Origin: Chromatiales bacterium
GTDB lineage: Bacteria; Pseudomonadota; Gammaproteobacteria; SZUA-152
Direction of reading: 5' to 3'
Length of the DNA stretch: 5,224 nucleotides
NCBI GenBank assembly: GCA_026999335.1
Contig: JALTPW010000216.1
Span: 1-5,224, forward strand
Below are positions 1 to 5,224 of the stretch, one piece after another; position 1 is the first letter of the stretch; each line of letters begins with the position of its first letter. The translations under genes and the position numbers were made by a program. Below the pieces are notes generated by a model. That model was not told the DNA's origin and did not search any database. It worked only from the letters and a program-made list of their open reading frames with translations.

Positions 1-765
1 GTGCCGCCCGATATCGGTATGCGTTTTCCTATGTACCCGCGTTTTTCCCGTTTCGGTGATGCAGCCAATGAGATGGTGAGAATTCCTGCCGGTGAATTTA
101 TCATGGGCAGTGATGATCGCCTGCCGGACGAGGGGCCGCAGCACCGCGTCCGACTGGATAGTTATGCTATCGACAGATATGAAGTGACTAACCTGCAATA
201 CAAGAAATTCAATGATGAAACAAACCGCCGTTCACCGACCCACTGGCGCAACCGCACCTTTCCCCGCGGTAAAGCGGATCATCCGGTGACCAATGTCAGC
301 TGGAACGATGCGCAGGCCTATTGCCAATGGGCCGGCAAGCGTCTGCCCACGGCTGCCGAGTGGGAAAAGGCCGCGCGCGGCATCGATGGCCGTACCTATC
401 CCTGGGGCAATGAGTTCGATATCTCCCGCGCCAATACGCCGCTGCGCTGGTCGGCCATTGGCAAGCCTGGCGACACCACGCCTGTCGGCGCCTTCGAGGG
501 TGGTGTCAGTCCCTACGGGATTTACGACATGTCGGGCAATGTCTGGGAATGGACAGCATCGTGGTATCTTCCCTATCCGGGCAATACCCACGCCTCCGAG
601 AGTTATGGTGAACGTTACAAAACCTTGAAGGGGGGATCCTGGTTCGATTGTTCATTTTACCGCTGCGGAATTTCTGCGCCGGTATTTAATCGTGCCTTTT
701 TTTCCAAAAAAGTCAAAAATGACAGCTTTGGTTTTCGTTGCGCCAGACATGCATCAGACTCCTGA
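1..765 (+). CDS. Formylglycine-generating enzyme (FGE/SUMF1) family protein, probably 5'-partial
   Basis: This is a FGE-sulfatase (SUMF1) domain protein. The visible 254 residues are almost all this one domain. The opening stretch EMVRIPAGEFIMGS is at residues 24-37. The family core NVSWNDAQAYCQWAGKRLP runs from residue 98, followed by AAEWEKAARG and YPWGN. The stretch YGIYDMSGNVWEW is at 172-184, GGSW at 211-214 and the terminal FGFRCAR at 243-249. The family includes true FGEs, which oxidise a sulfatase cysteine to formylglycine, the EgtB and PvdO oxidoreductases, and many uncharacterised members. True FGEs bind copper through two cysteines spaced C-x4-C just after GGS. Here C217 and C222 keep that spacing but sit one residue further from GGS, so FGE activity is uncertain. 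The frame opens at base 1 with GTG and no visible ribosome site, so the start, and any signal peptide, is probably upstream. The stop is TGA at 763-765. No sulfatase or other obvious partner is in the window. The domain call is firm; the substrate is unknown. Confidence 0.9.
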   Translation: MPPDIGMRFPMYPRFSRFGDAANEMVRIPAGEFIMGSDDRLPDEGPQHRVRLDSYAIDRYEVTNLQYKKFNDETNRRSPTHWRNRTFPRGKADHPVTNVSWNDAQAYCQWAGKRLPTAAEWEKAARGIDGRTYPWGNEFDISRANTPLRWSAIGKPGDTTPVGAFEGGVSPYGIYDMSGNVWEWTASWYLPYPGNTHASESYGERYKTLKGGSWFDCSFYRCGISAPVFNRAFFSKKVKNDSFGFRCARHASDS

Positions 766-875
766 GTACAAGTGGCCGGCCTGTCCGCAATAAACCATCC
801 CGCAGCAAGCCGTATGTAATTCGACCCGGAGAGAATAAACAACCCCACAGCACGCTATCTCACTGCGCTCGACTT

Positions 876-974
876 TCACCCTGCGAAAGCGGGAATCCAG
901 AATGTACGGAAACACCCTGGATGCCGCGTTCCAGCGAAGACCTGATGAGGTGGGAATGCGCGGATTCCATCAGG
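876..974. repeat. Degenerate palindromic interspersed repeat (MITE/REP-like)
   Basis: The sequence resembles the short interspersed palindromes of many proteobacterial genomes, which have a core like GCGAAAGCGGGAATCCAG facing its inverted copy. Here GGAATCCAG (892-900) faces CTGGATGCC (917-925) with one mismatch. A small hairpin with a GAAA loop (CCC-T-GC-GAAA-GC-GGG) lies at 879-893. A second hairpin follows: CCTGAT (941-946) pairs with ATCAGG (969-974), and GGAAT (953-957) pairs with ATTCC (964-968) around a six-base loop. The right half has diverged from a perfect palindrome. Copy number cannot be seen from a single window, so the repeat call rests on resemblance. Confidence 0.5.
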
Positions 975-1060
975 GCCAGAGATGATGAAATATCTCACCT
1001 AAAGGCCGGATATAGGGAAGCAATATTCTTTTTGTCACGAACGAGTTTCTTCCTTGCATC

Positions 1061-1092
1061 GCGGGAGAAATTATGTATGCAATCTTCTCCGC
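1061..1092. other. Inverted repeat / potential hairpin
   Basis: GGAGAA (1064-1069) pairs with TTCTCC (1085-1090). The stem extends outward through GC and GC with one bulged base, and inward through ATT (1070-1072) and AAT (1081-1083), leaving an eight-base loop. No T-run follows on either strand, so it does not look like an intrinsic terminator. Function unknown. Confidence 0.35.
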
Positions 1093-1172
1093 CTTTCCGG
1101 CAGGCTAGGGGTTGAACCATGGTAACTCATTGAAAAAAATGGAATAATTCGGACAAATTCAGGTGAATTGAA

Positions 1173-1216
1173 GCCTTAAACGGCCCATTTTATAGGCAAA
1201 ATAACAATTTTAAGGC
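1173..1216. other. AT-rich two-tier inverted repeat
   Basis: GCCTTAAA (1173-1180) is the exact reverse complement of TTTAAGGC (1209-1216). Nested inside, ATTTT (1187-1191) pairs exactly with AAAAT (1198-1202) around the loop ATAGGC. The two stems are separated by equal six-base gaps (CGGCCC and AACAAT), so both arms share one centre near 1194.5. The symmetry would suit a regulator-binding site or a structured RNA. It lies about 125 bases upstream of the possible phosphatase promoter. No known operator is recognised. Confidence 0.4.
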
Positions 1217-1339
1217 AGAAGTGTTATACCACGAGAAAATCGCTACTTGATGCCATGCTGGAGCACGTCTGGCAGTCTGGCATATCTCACACCGTTGCCA
1301 CATACGTGGATTTCTTTTGACTTGCAAATTCCATTTTTA

Positions 1340-1355
1340 TGGCAAAATGGGTGCT
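1340..1355 (+). promoter_or_regulatory. Possible sigma-54 (RpoN) -24/-12 promoter for the phosphatase gene
   Basis: TGGCAAAATGGGTGCT fits the -24/-12 pattern TGGCAC-N5-TTGC at TGGCA and TGC. The essential GG and GC are exactly ten bases apart. The mismatches are at the C and G after TGGCA and at the first T of TTGC. Transcription would begin near 1366, giving a leader of about 40 bases before the ATG at 1409. A possible sigma-70 -35 box (TTGACT, 1317-1322) has no good -10 partner at normal spacing. This rests on pattern match only. Confidence 0.35.
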
Positions 1356-1397
1356 CCAAGCGAGAATAAAGGCAGTTCCTCGTGGAAATAGTTATTA

Positions 1398-1403
1398 GAG
1401 GTG
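1398..1403 (+). promoter_or_regulatory. Strong Shine-Dalgarno sequence deciding the phosphatase start
   Basis: GAGGTG is a six-base match to the 16S anti-Shine-Dalgarno sequence and sits five bases before the ATG at 1409. This favours 1409 over the GTG at 1382, which has no such site. The later ATG at 1463 has only GGAG (1455-1458) at a short four-base spacing. Confidence 0.6.
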
Positions 1404-1408
1404 CCCTG

Positions 1409-1945
1409 ATGTCCATTTTTGCTAGAATTTCCGTATTCCTTCAACGACGCCGGCGGAGAAAAATGAAGAAAGACATCAGTGTGCTGTTTGTTTGCATGGG
1501 CAATATCTGCCGTTCACCCACGGCGGAGGGGGTGTTTGCCAAGCGTGTTGCCGATGCCGGACTGGCGGAACGGGTGGATATCGATTCCGCTGGCACCCAT
1601 GCCTACCATGTCGGTGAGCCGCCCGATCCCCGCGCACAGCGCACGGCGGCAAGCCGGGACGTGGATCTCAGCCGTTTGCGCGCGCGCAAGGCGGTGGCGG
1701 AGGATTTTGCAGAGTTCGATTATGTGTTGGCCATGGATCGGGACAACTACGAGCGTCTGCAGGCGATTTGCCCCGAGGGTGCAGAGCACAAATTACAGTT
1801 GTTTCTCCGTTATGCCCCCGAGCTGGATATCGATGAAGTCCCCGATCCCTATTATGGCGGGCCGGCCGGGTTTGACCGGGTGCTGGACATGATCGAGGTG
1901 GCGGCCGAGGGTTTACTGGAAGAGATCCGCAAACGGCATTTGTAA
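1409..1945 (+). CDS. Low-molecular-weight protein tyrosine phosphatase
   Basis: This enzyme hydrolyses phosphotyrosine in the cytoplasm, through a cysteinyl-phosphate intermediate. The 178-residue protein carries the family P-loop C-x5-R-S as CMGNICRS (C29 nucleophile, R35, S36) and the general-acid loop VPDPYYGG with D146. SAGTHAYHVGEPPDPRA and DYVLAMDRDNYERL are also typical. The DPYY motif resembles stand-alone PtpA-type enzymes more than capsule-operon Wzb proteins. Family members are usually about 150-160 residues. The conserved part here starts at the internal ATG at 1463 (160 residues), so the ATG at 1409 adds an 18-residue head, MSIFARISVFLQRRRRRK. I chose 1409 for its strong ribosome site, but composition and family length support 1463. 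A GTG at 1382 is a third option. No partner tyrosine kinase is visible; the gene seems transcribed alone and ends at the terminator it shares with rne. The enzyme call is firm; its substrate is unknown. Confidence 0.93.
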   Translation: MSIFARISVFLQRRRRRKMKKDISVLFVCMGNICRSPTAEGVFAKRVADAGLAERVDIDSAGTHAYHVGEPPDPRAQRTAASRDVDLSRLRARKAVAEDFAEFDYVLAMDRDNYERLQAICPEGAEHKLQLFLRYAPELDIDEVPDPYYGGPAGFDRVLDMIEVAAEGLLEEIRKRHL

Positions 1946-1988
1946 CGGTTCGTCCGCATGGCACAGAGAATGCTGTAATGAAAAAATG

Positions 1989-2025
1989 AAAAAAAGGGCG
2001 CCCGAAGCTTCGGGTGCCCTTTTTT
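1989..2025. terminator. Bidirectional rho-independent terminator between the phosphatase gene and rne
   Basis: GGGCGCCCGAA (1996-2006) pairs with TTCGGGTGCCC (2009-2019) along 11 positions, with one G-U wobble on the plus transcript. The stem is followed by six T (2020-2025) and preceded by seven A (1989-1995). It therefore reads as an intrinsic terminator for the phosphatase on the plus strand and for rne on the minus strand. It lies 43 bases after the phosphatase stop and 51 bases after the rne stop. Confidence 0.9.
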
Positions 2026-2076
2026 GATGGGTTGGCGGGCCTCTGATATGTGCCCTTTATACGTGGTTACACCACA

Positions 2077-5000
2077 CTAGCCCTCGCCGTTATCGGGGGA
2101 CTTGGCAACAGCCTTGGGGGCAGCGGGCGCTTCCTTTGTCACCGGCTTTTCGCTTTTTGCAGACGGTGTGGCAGGCGGCGGTGAGACCTTGGCCGCTATG
2201 GGCCTGGTCTCGGCCGGTTTGGCCTCGATGGGCTTGAGCAGGTCGGCCTGTCTGGGCATTCTTTCCTTTTTTTCGGTTTTTTCAGTTTTTTCGGCAAGCG
2301 ACGGTTTTTCGGTGGCCGGATTTTTGTCGACCGGCTTTTCACCTGGCGGTTTCTCGCCGACAGGTTTTCTGCCAAGCGCAGAAGGTGGTTCTTTCCGGGT
2401 TTTTTCTGCAGCCTCCTGGACGGGTTTCTGCACCGCTGATCTGGTTTTTTCGACCGGCTTCTTTTCCACGCTCTTTTGCACAGGTTTTTCAGTGGCCTGT
2501 GCTTGCGGTTTTTTGCTTGCGGTGGTTTCAATAATGGGTTTTGGGGCCGCTATCCCGCCGTTGCCACCCTTGTCCGCAGAAGCCGATTCTGTGCCCGGCC
2601 TTTCTGTCGAGGGTTTGGTGGCCGGTGACGTCCGCTTGCTCTTTGTCTTTTCACTGCCCGCTGTCTCGGTGTCGTCTGCTGCCAATGTCTTGCCTTGAGG
2701 CTTAGGCGATGCTTCCGGGGCAACGGGTGTCGGTTTGCTCACCGTGCTTTCGTTTTTCACGACGGTGGTTGTTGCAGCTTCCTTTTCGACGGGCTTGGGA
2801 GTCCTTGCGGCACGCGGCTTGTCGGCGTTGGCCGGCGGCGGAGTCTCCCGCGTGGCTTCGGTGCTCGTGTTGGTAACCGGCGGGGTTTTGCTGGCTGTTT
2901 TCTCACTGTTGTCTGCGTTAGCGGATTCGCTGTTGGCCTCGGTATTGGCGTCGCGGTCGGGTTCGCGACGACGGCGACGGCCACCGCGACGACCCCGACG
3001 GGAACGCTGTCCGTCACGCGGCTCCTGGCGGTTTTCATCGTTGCCAGCTGCAGGCGGTGTCGCTGCTGGTGTTGTCTTGGCAGTGTCCGCCGGCTGGGTA
3101 TTGGCTGTCTTTGCCGGGGCGGGTTTTCGCGTCGCGCTGTCACGACTTGGCTGACGTTCCCTGCGGGGTGGTTTCTGACGCGGTTCGGCCGCTGTGTCGG
3201 CCTGTGCGGTGCTGCGTGGTGCATCAGGAGCCTGCTCGGCGTCGGTTTTGCGCGGTGGTTGGCGCCGGCGCCCGTTGCTGTTCCCGCTGCTTCCGCCGCG
3301 GGTATTGCCGCGGATATTGCCGCGACTGCGGCGTTGCTGGCCACGTGACTCGCCAGTGGTCTTGCCGCTGGCACCTTTGCTCGCACTGCCGACGGCACGG
3401 GTATCTCCATCGGTGGCGGTTTTTTCGCTGGTGTCGCCGCCGATGAGGTTTGACCACAGGCGTTTGATGAAACCACCCTGGCGGGGTGTTTCCTGTGACG
3501 TGGTTTGCTGTGGCACGGGTGATGCCGGTACGACACTTTTGACGGCGGGTTCTTCCGTCTTGATCTTGGGTTTGTTGCCTTGCAGAGACTCGGAGATTTC
3601 TTCGCGTTCCACGGCAAGATCGTAGCTGGACTGGCTGCTGCGTTCCTGGTCGCTGACACGTTCGCGCTGGATCTCGTAGTGTGGGGTTTCAAAATGGGTG
3701 TTAGGTACCAGCACGATCTTGACGCCCTGGCGCGCCTCGATATCGTTGATCGCGGTGCGTTTTTCGTTGAGCAGGAAGGTGGCGACGTTGACCGGTGCCT
3801 GCACTACGATGCGTGCCGTCTGCTCTTTCATGGCATCTTCCTCGATGATGCGCAGAATCGACAGGGCCAGCGACTCTGTGCCACGAATGGTGCCCTGGCC
3901 CTTGCAGCGGGGGCAGACGATCTGGCTGGACTCGCCCAGCGAGGGGCGCAGGCGCTGGCGCGACATTTCCAGCAGGCCGAAGCGCGAAATGCGGCCCACC
4001 TGTACACGGGCACGATCCATTTTTAACGCGTCGCGCAGGGTGTTTTCCACTTCGCGCTGGTTACGTGAGGAGTTCATATCGATGAAGTCAATGACGATCA
4101 GGCCACCGAGGTCGCGCAGACGCAGCTGGCGGGCGATTTCTTCCGCCGCTTCGCGGTTGGTGTTGAGCGCCGTTTCCTCGATATCGCTGCCCTTGGTGGC
4201 GCGTGCCGAGTTGATGTCGATGGAAACCAGGGCCTCGGTGTGATCGATGACGATGGCGCCACCGGAGGGTAGGCGTACTTCGCGCTGGAAGGCGGTCTCG
4301 ATCTGGCTTTCGATCTGGTAGCGCGTGAATAGCGGCACCTTGTCTTCGTAGAGTTTGAGCTTGCCGAGGTTGTGCGGCATCACCATCTGGACGAATTCAA
4401 CCGCCTGTTCATAGGTCTCTTTGTCGTCGATGAGGATTTCGCTGATGTCCTTGCGCAGATAGTCGCGAATGGCGCGGATGACGACGTTGCTTTCCTGGTA
4501 GACGAGGAAGGGCGCGGAGCGCTCCTGCGCGGCCTTGTCGACGGCCTCCCACAATTGCAGTAGGTAGTTGAGATCCCATTGCAGCTCTTCGGGGTTTTTG
4601 CCGACACCGGCGGTGCGCACGATGAGGCCCATGTCTTCCGGTACTTCCAGTGCTGCGAGGGCATCACGGATCTGATTGCGTTCGTCACCCATGATGCGGC
4701 GCGACACGCCACCGGCACGCGGGTTGTTGGGCATCAGTACCAGGTAGCGGCCGGCGAGGCTGATAAAGGTGGTCAGCGCCGCGCCTTTGTTGCCACGCTC
4801 TTCCTTGTCCACCTGGACGAGAATTTCCTGGCCTTCACGCATCACTTCCTTGATGTTGACGCGGCCAGCGCCCAGTTCGACGGCGGGATTGAAGTAGGTG
4901 CGGGAGATATCTTTGAGGGGAAGGAAACCGTGACGATTGGCGCCATAGTCGACAAAGGCGGCTTCGAGGCTGGGCTCGATGCGGGTAATGCGACCCTTGT

Positions 5001-5124
5001 AGATGTTGGCCTTTTTCTGCTCGCGGCCAGCGGTTTCGATGTCGAGATCATACATGCGCTGGCCGTCAACCAGCGCGACACGCAACTCTTCTGACTGCGT
5101 TGCGTTAAACAGCATACGTTTCAT
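2077..5124 (-). CDS. rne: Ribonuclease E
   Basis: RNase E is the essential endonuclease that starts mRNA decay and processes rRNA and tRNA; its C-terminal half organises the degradosome at the inner membrane. The 1015-residue product is close to the 1061 of E. coli. By homology it has an RNase H-like start with an S1 domain (about 36-118), a 5'-phosphate sensor with R170/T171 in IVRTAGVG, and a DNase I-like domain with Mg ligands D303 (SIDINSARA) and D346 (VIDFIDM). The zinc link is C404-P-R-C407, and the small domain ends near 490-510. The rest is disordered and rich in P, A, K, E and T. It has a membrane-targeting-like amphipathic segment (GGFIKRLWSNLIGG, 550-563), two arginine-rich blocks (about 594-626 and 703-724) and degenerate KPV/EKP repeats (about 879-953). 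Binding sites for enolase or PNPase are not recognisable. The start is the conserved MKRML; an upstream in-frame ATG at 5157 adds 11 residues the family lacks. The ribosome site is weak (GGA, nine bases away), as might suit a regulated leader. Confidence 0.98.
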   Translation of the reverse strand: MKRMLFNATQSEELRVALVDGQRMYDLDIETAGREQKKANIYKGRITRIEPSLEAAFVDYGANRHGFLPLKDISRTYFNPAVELGAGRVNIKEVMREGQEILVQVDKEERGNKGAALTTFISLAGRYLVLMPNNPRAGGVSRRIMGDERNQIRDALAALEVPEDMGLIVRTAGVGKNPEELQWDLNYLLQLWEAVDKAAQERSAPFLVYQESNVVIRAIRDYLRKDISEILIDDKETYEQAVEFVQMVMPHNLGKLKLYEDKVPLFTRYQIESQIETAFQREVRLPSGGAIVIDHTEALVSIDINSARATKGSDIEETALNTNREAAEEIARQLRLRDLGGLIVIDFIDMNSSRNQREVENTLRDALKMDRARVQVGRISRFGLLEMSRQRLRPSLGESSQIVCPRCKGQGTIRGTESLALSILRIIEEDAMKEQTARIVVQAPVNVATFLLNEKRTAINDIEARQGVKIVLVPNTHFETPHYEIQRERVSDQERSSQSSYDLAVEREEISESLQGNKPKIKTEEPAVKSVVPASPVPQQTTSQETPRQGGFIKRLWSNLIGGDTSEKTATDGDTRAVGSASKGASGKTTGESRGQQRRSRGNIRGNTRGGSSGNSNGRRRQPPRKTDAEQAPDAPRSTAQADTAAEPRQKPPRRERQPSRDSATRKPAPAKTANTQPADTAKTTPAATPPAAGNDENRQEPRDGQRSRRGRRGGRRRRREPDRDANTEANSESANADNSEKTASKTPPVTNTSTEATRETPPPANADKPRAARTPKPVEKEAATTTVVKNESTVSKPTPVAPEASPKPQGKTLAADDTETAGSEKTKSKRTSPATKPSTERPGTESASADKGGNGGIAAPKPIIETTASKKPQAQATEKPVQKSVEKKPVEKTRSAVQKPVQEAAEKTRKEPPSALGRKPVGEKPPGEKPVDKNPATEKPSLAEKTEKTEKKERMPRQADLLKPIEAKPAETRPIAAKVSPPPATPSAKSEKPVTKEAPAAPKAVAKSPDNGEG
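2266..2490 (-). repeat. Degenerate KPV/EKP coding repeats in the RNase E tail
   Basis: Residues about 879-953 of RNase E are built from imperfect units around EKPV, KKPV, QKPV, GEKP and TEKP. In the DNA they appear as recurring variants of CGACCGGCTTTTC on the plus strand. The units vary in length (about 4-11 residues) and in sequence, so this is old, diverged low-complexity sequence and not a fresh tandem array. The segment is charged, proline-rich and very likely disordered, probably acting as a flexible linker. Confidence 0.55.
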
Positions 5125-5153
5125 ATTGTTATTTCCAGCGCGCTCAACCATGT

Positions 5154-5187
5154 CCACTGCGGTTGCGGGCGGAATACGTCACAGTGG
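5154..5187 (-). promoter_or_regulatory. Possible hairpin in the rne 5' leader
   Basis: CCACTG (5154-5159) and CAGTGG (5182-5187) are exact reverse complements enclosing 22 bases. They begin 30 bases upstream of the rne start codon, in the expected leader. In E. coli the long rne leader folds into hairpins that RNase E binds to control its own mRNA. Whether this stem is equivalent cannot be told, because the window ends 100 bases above the start and the promoter is not visible. Confidence 0.3.
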
Positions 5188-5224
5188 TTACCCGTTCCCC
5201 TGGTGGCCTTGCAGGCGGCAGGCA

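Larger units (their letters stand above)
766..1339. other. Long intergenic region without a convincing gene
   Basis: About 570 bases follow the FGE-like gene with no supported coding region. The one long open frame (738-1115, plus) overlaps the end of that gene and partly translates a DNA repeat, so I do not call it. Base composition shifts from mixed GC (766-980) to clearly AT-rich (about 1120-1240). The region holds a degenerate palindromic repeat (876-974), a hairpin (1061-1092) and a two-tier dyad (1173-1216), each listed separately. A tiny frame at 1074-1109 (12 codons including the stop) follows a GGAGA sequence but lies inside the 1061-1092 hairpin and has no further support. No T-run terminator is evident just after the FGE-like gene. 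Confidence 0.6.

Noticed and set aside
738..1115. 125-codon plus-strand open frame after the FGE-like gene
   Set aside because: It overlaps the end of that gene, has no good ribosome site, translates part of a palindromic DNA repeat, and gives no recognisable domain.
1317..1345. Sigma-70 promoter with TTGACT as -35
   Set aside because: At 15-18 base spacing the -10 candidates (such as TATGGC or TGGCAA) are poor, so it is weaker than the sigma-54-like match.
1479..1964. Open frames overlapping the phosphatase on both strands
   Set aside because: The phosphatase frame carries the complete catalytic motifs. The overlapping frames have none and fit chance open frames in GC-rich coding DNA.
2063..2075. 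Small perfect inverted repeat GTGGT-TAC-ACCAC just after the rne stop
   Set aside because: The stem is five pairs with a three-base loop and no T-run. The strong terminator nearby explains termination better.
2260..2520. CRISPR-like or tandem DNA array suggested by recurring ACCGGCTTTTC motifs
   Set aside because: Spacing is irregular, the units are diverged and all lie in frame within rne, so they reflect coding of KPV/EKP peptide repeats.
2102..3692. Several long open frames, on both strands, overlapping the rne tail
   Set aside because: They are shadows of a GC-rich, low-complexity coding region. Their translations are biased and repetitive and lack known domains, while the rne frame is continuous with the conserved catalytic domain.
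5125..5157. Upstream in-frame ATG of rne adding 11 residues
   Set aside because: RNase E proteins start at the conserved MKRML, matched at 5124. With that start the catalytic residues take the E. coli numbers. The extra residues overlap the leader hairpin region.

Overview
The window looks like chromosomal DNA from a moderately GC-rich gammaproteobacterium. The best evidence is a nearly full-length RNase E on the minus strand. Its catalytic half matches Escherichia coli RNase E so closely that the metal ligands (D303, D346) and zinc-link cysteines (C404, C407) carry the same residue numbers. The genus cannot be named from the sequence alone.

Layout: (1) Bases 1-765, plus strand, hold the C-terminal part of a formylglycine-generating-enzyme (FGE/SUMF1) family protein. 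Its true start probably lies before the window. (2) Bases 766-1408 carry no convincing gene. They hold a degenerate interspersed repeat with two hairpins (about 876-974), a further hairpin (1061-1092), an AT-rich dyad (1173-1216), a possible sigma-54 promoter (1340-1355) and a strong Shine-Dalgarno sequence. (3) Bases 1409-1945, plus strand, encode a low-molecular-weight protein tyrosine phosphatase with an intact active site. (4) Bases 1989-2025 form a strong, apparently bidirectional terminator. (5) Bases 2077-5124, minus strand, encode RNase E with a long disordered C-terminal scaffold. (6) Bases 5125-5224 are the start of the rne leader, with a possible hairpin.

The phosphatase and rne converge on the shared terminator and do not form an operon. 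RNase E is the core mRNA-decay and rRNA/tRNA-processing endonuclease. The phosphatase probably acts in tyrosine-phosphate signalling, often linked in bacteria to envelope polysaccharide control. Nothing in the window ties the FGE-like protein to either. I found no CRISPR array, transposase, tRNA or rRNA, and no clear evidence of a new multi-gene system. The points most worth a second look are the shifted cysteine pair in the FGE-like protein, the structured intergenic region, and the promoter and N-terminus of the phosphatase.
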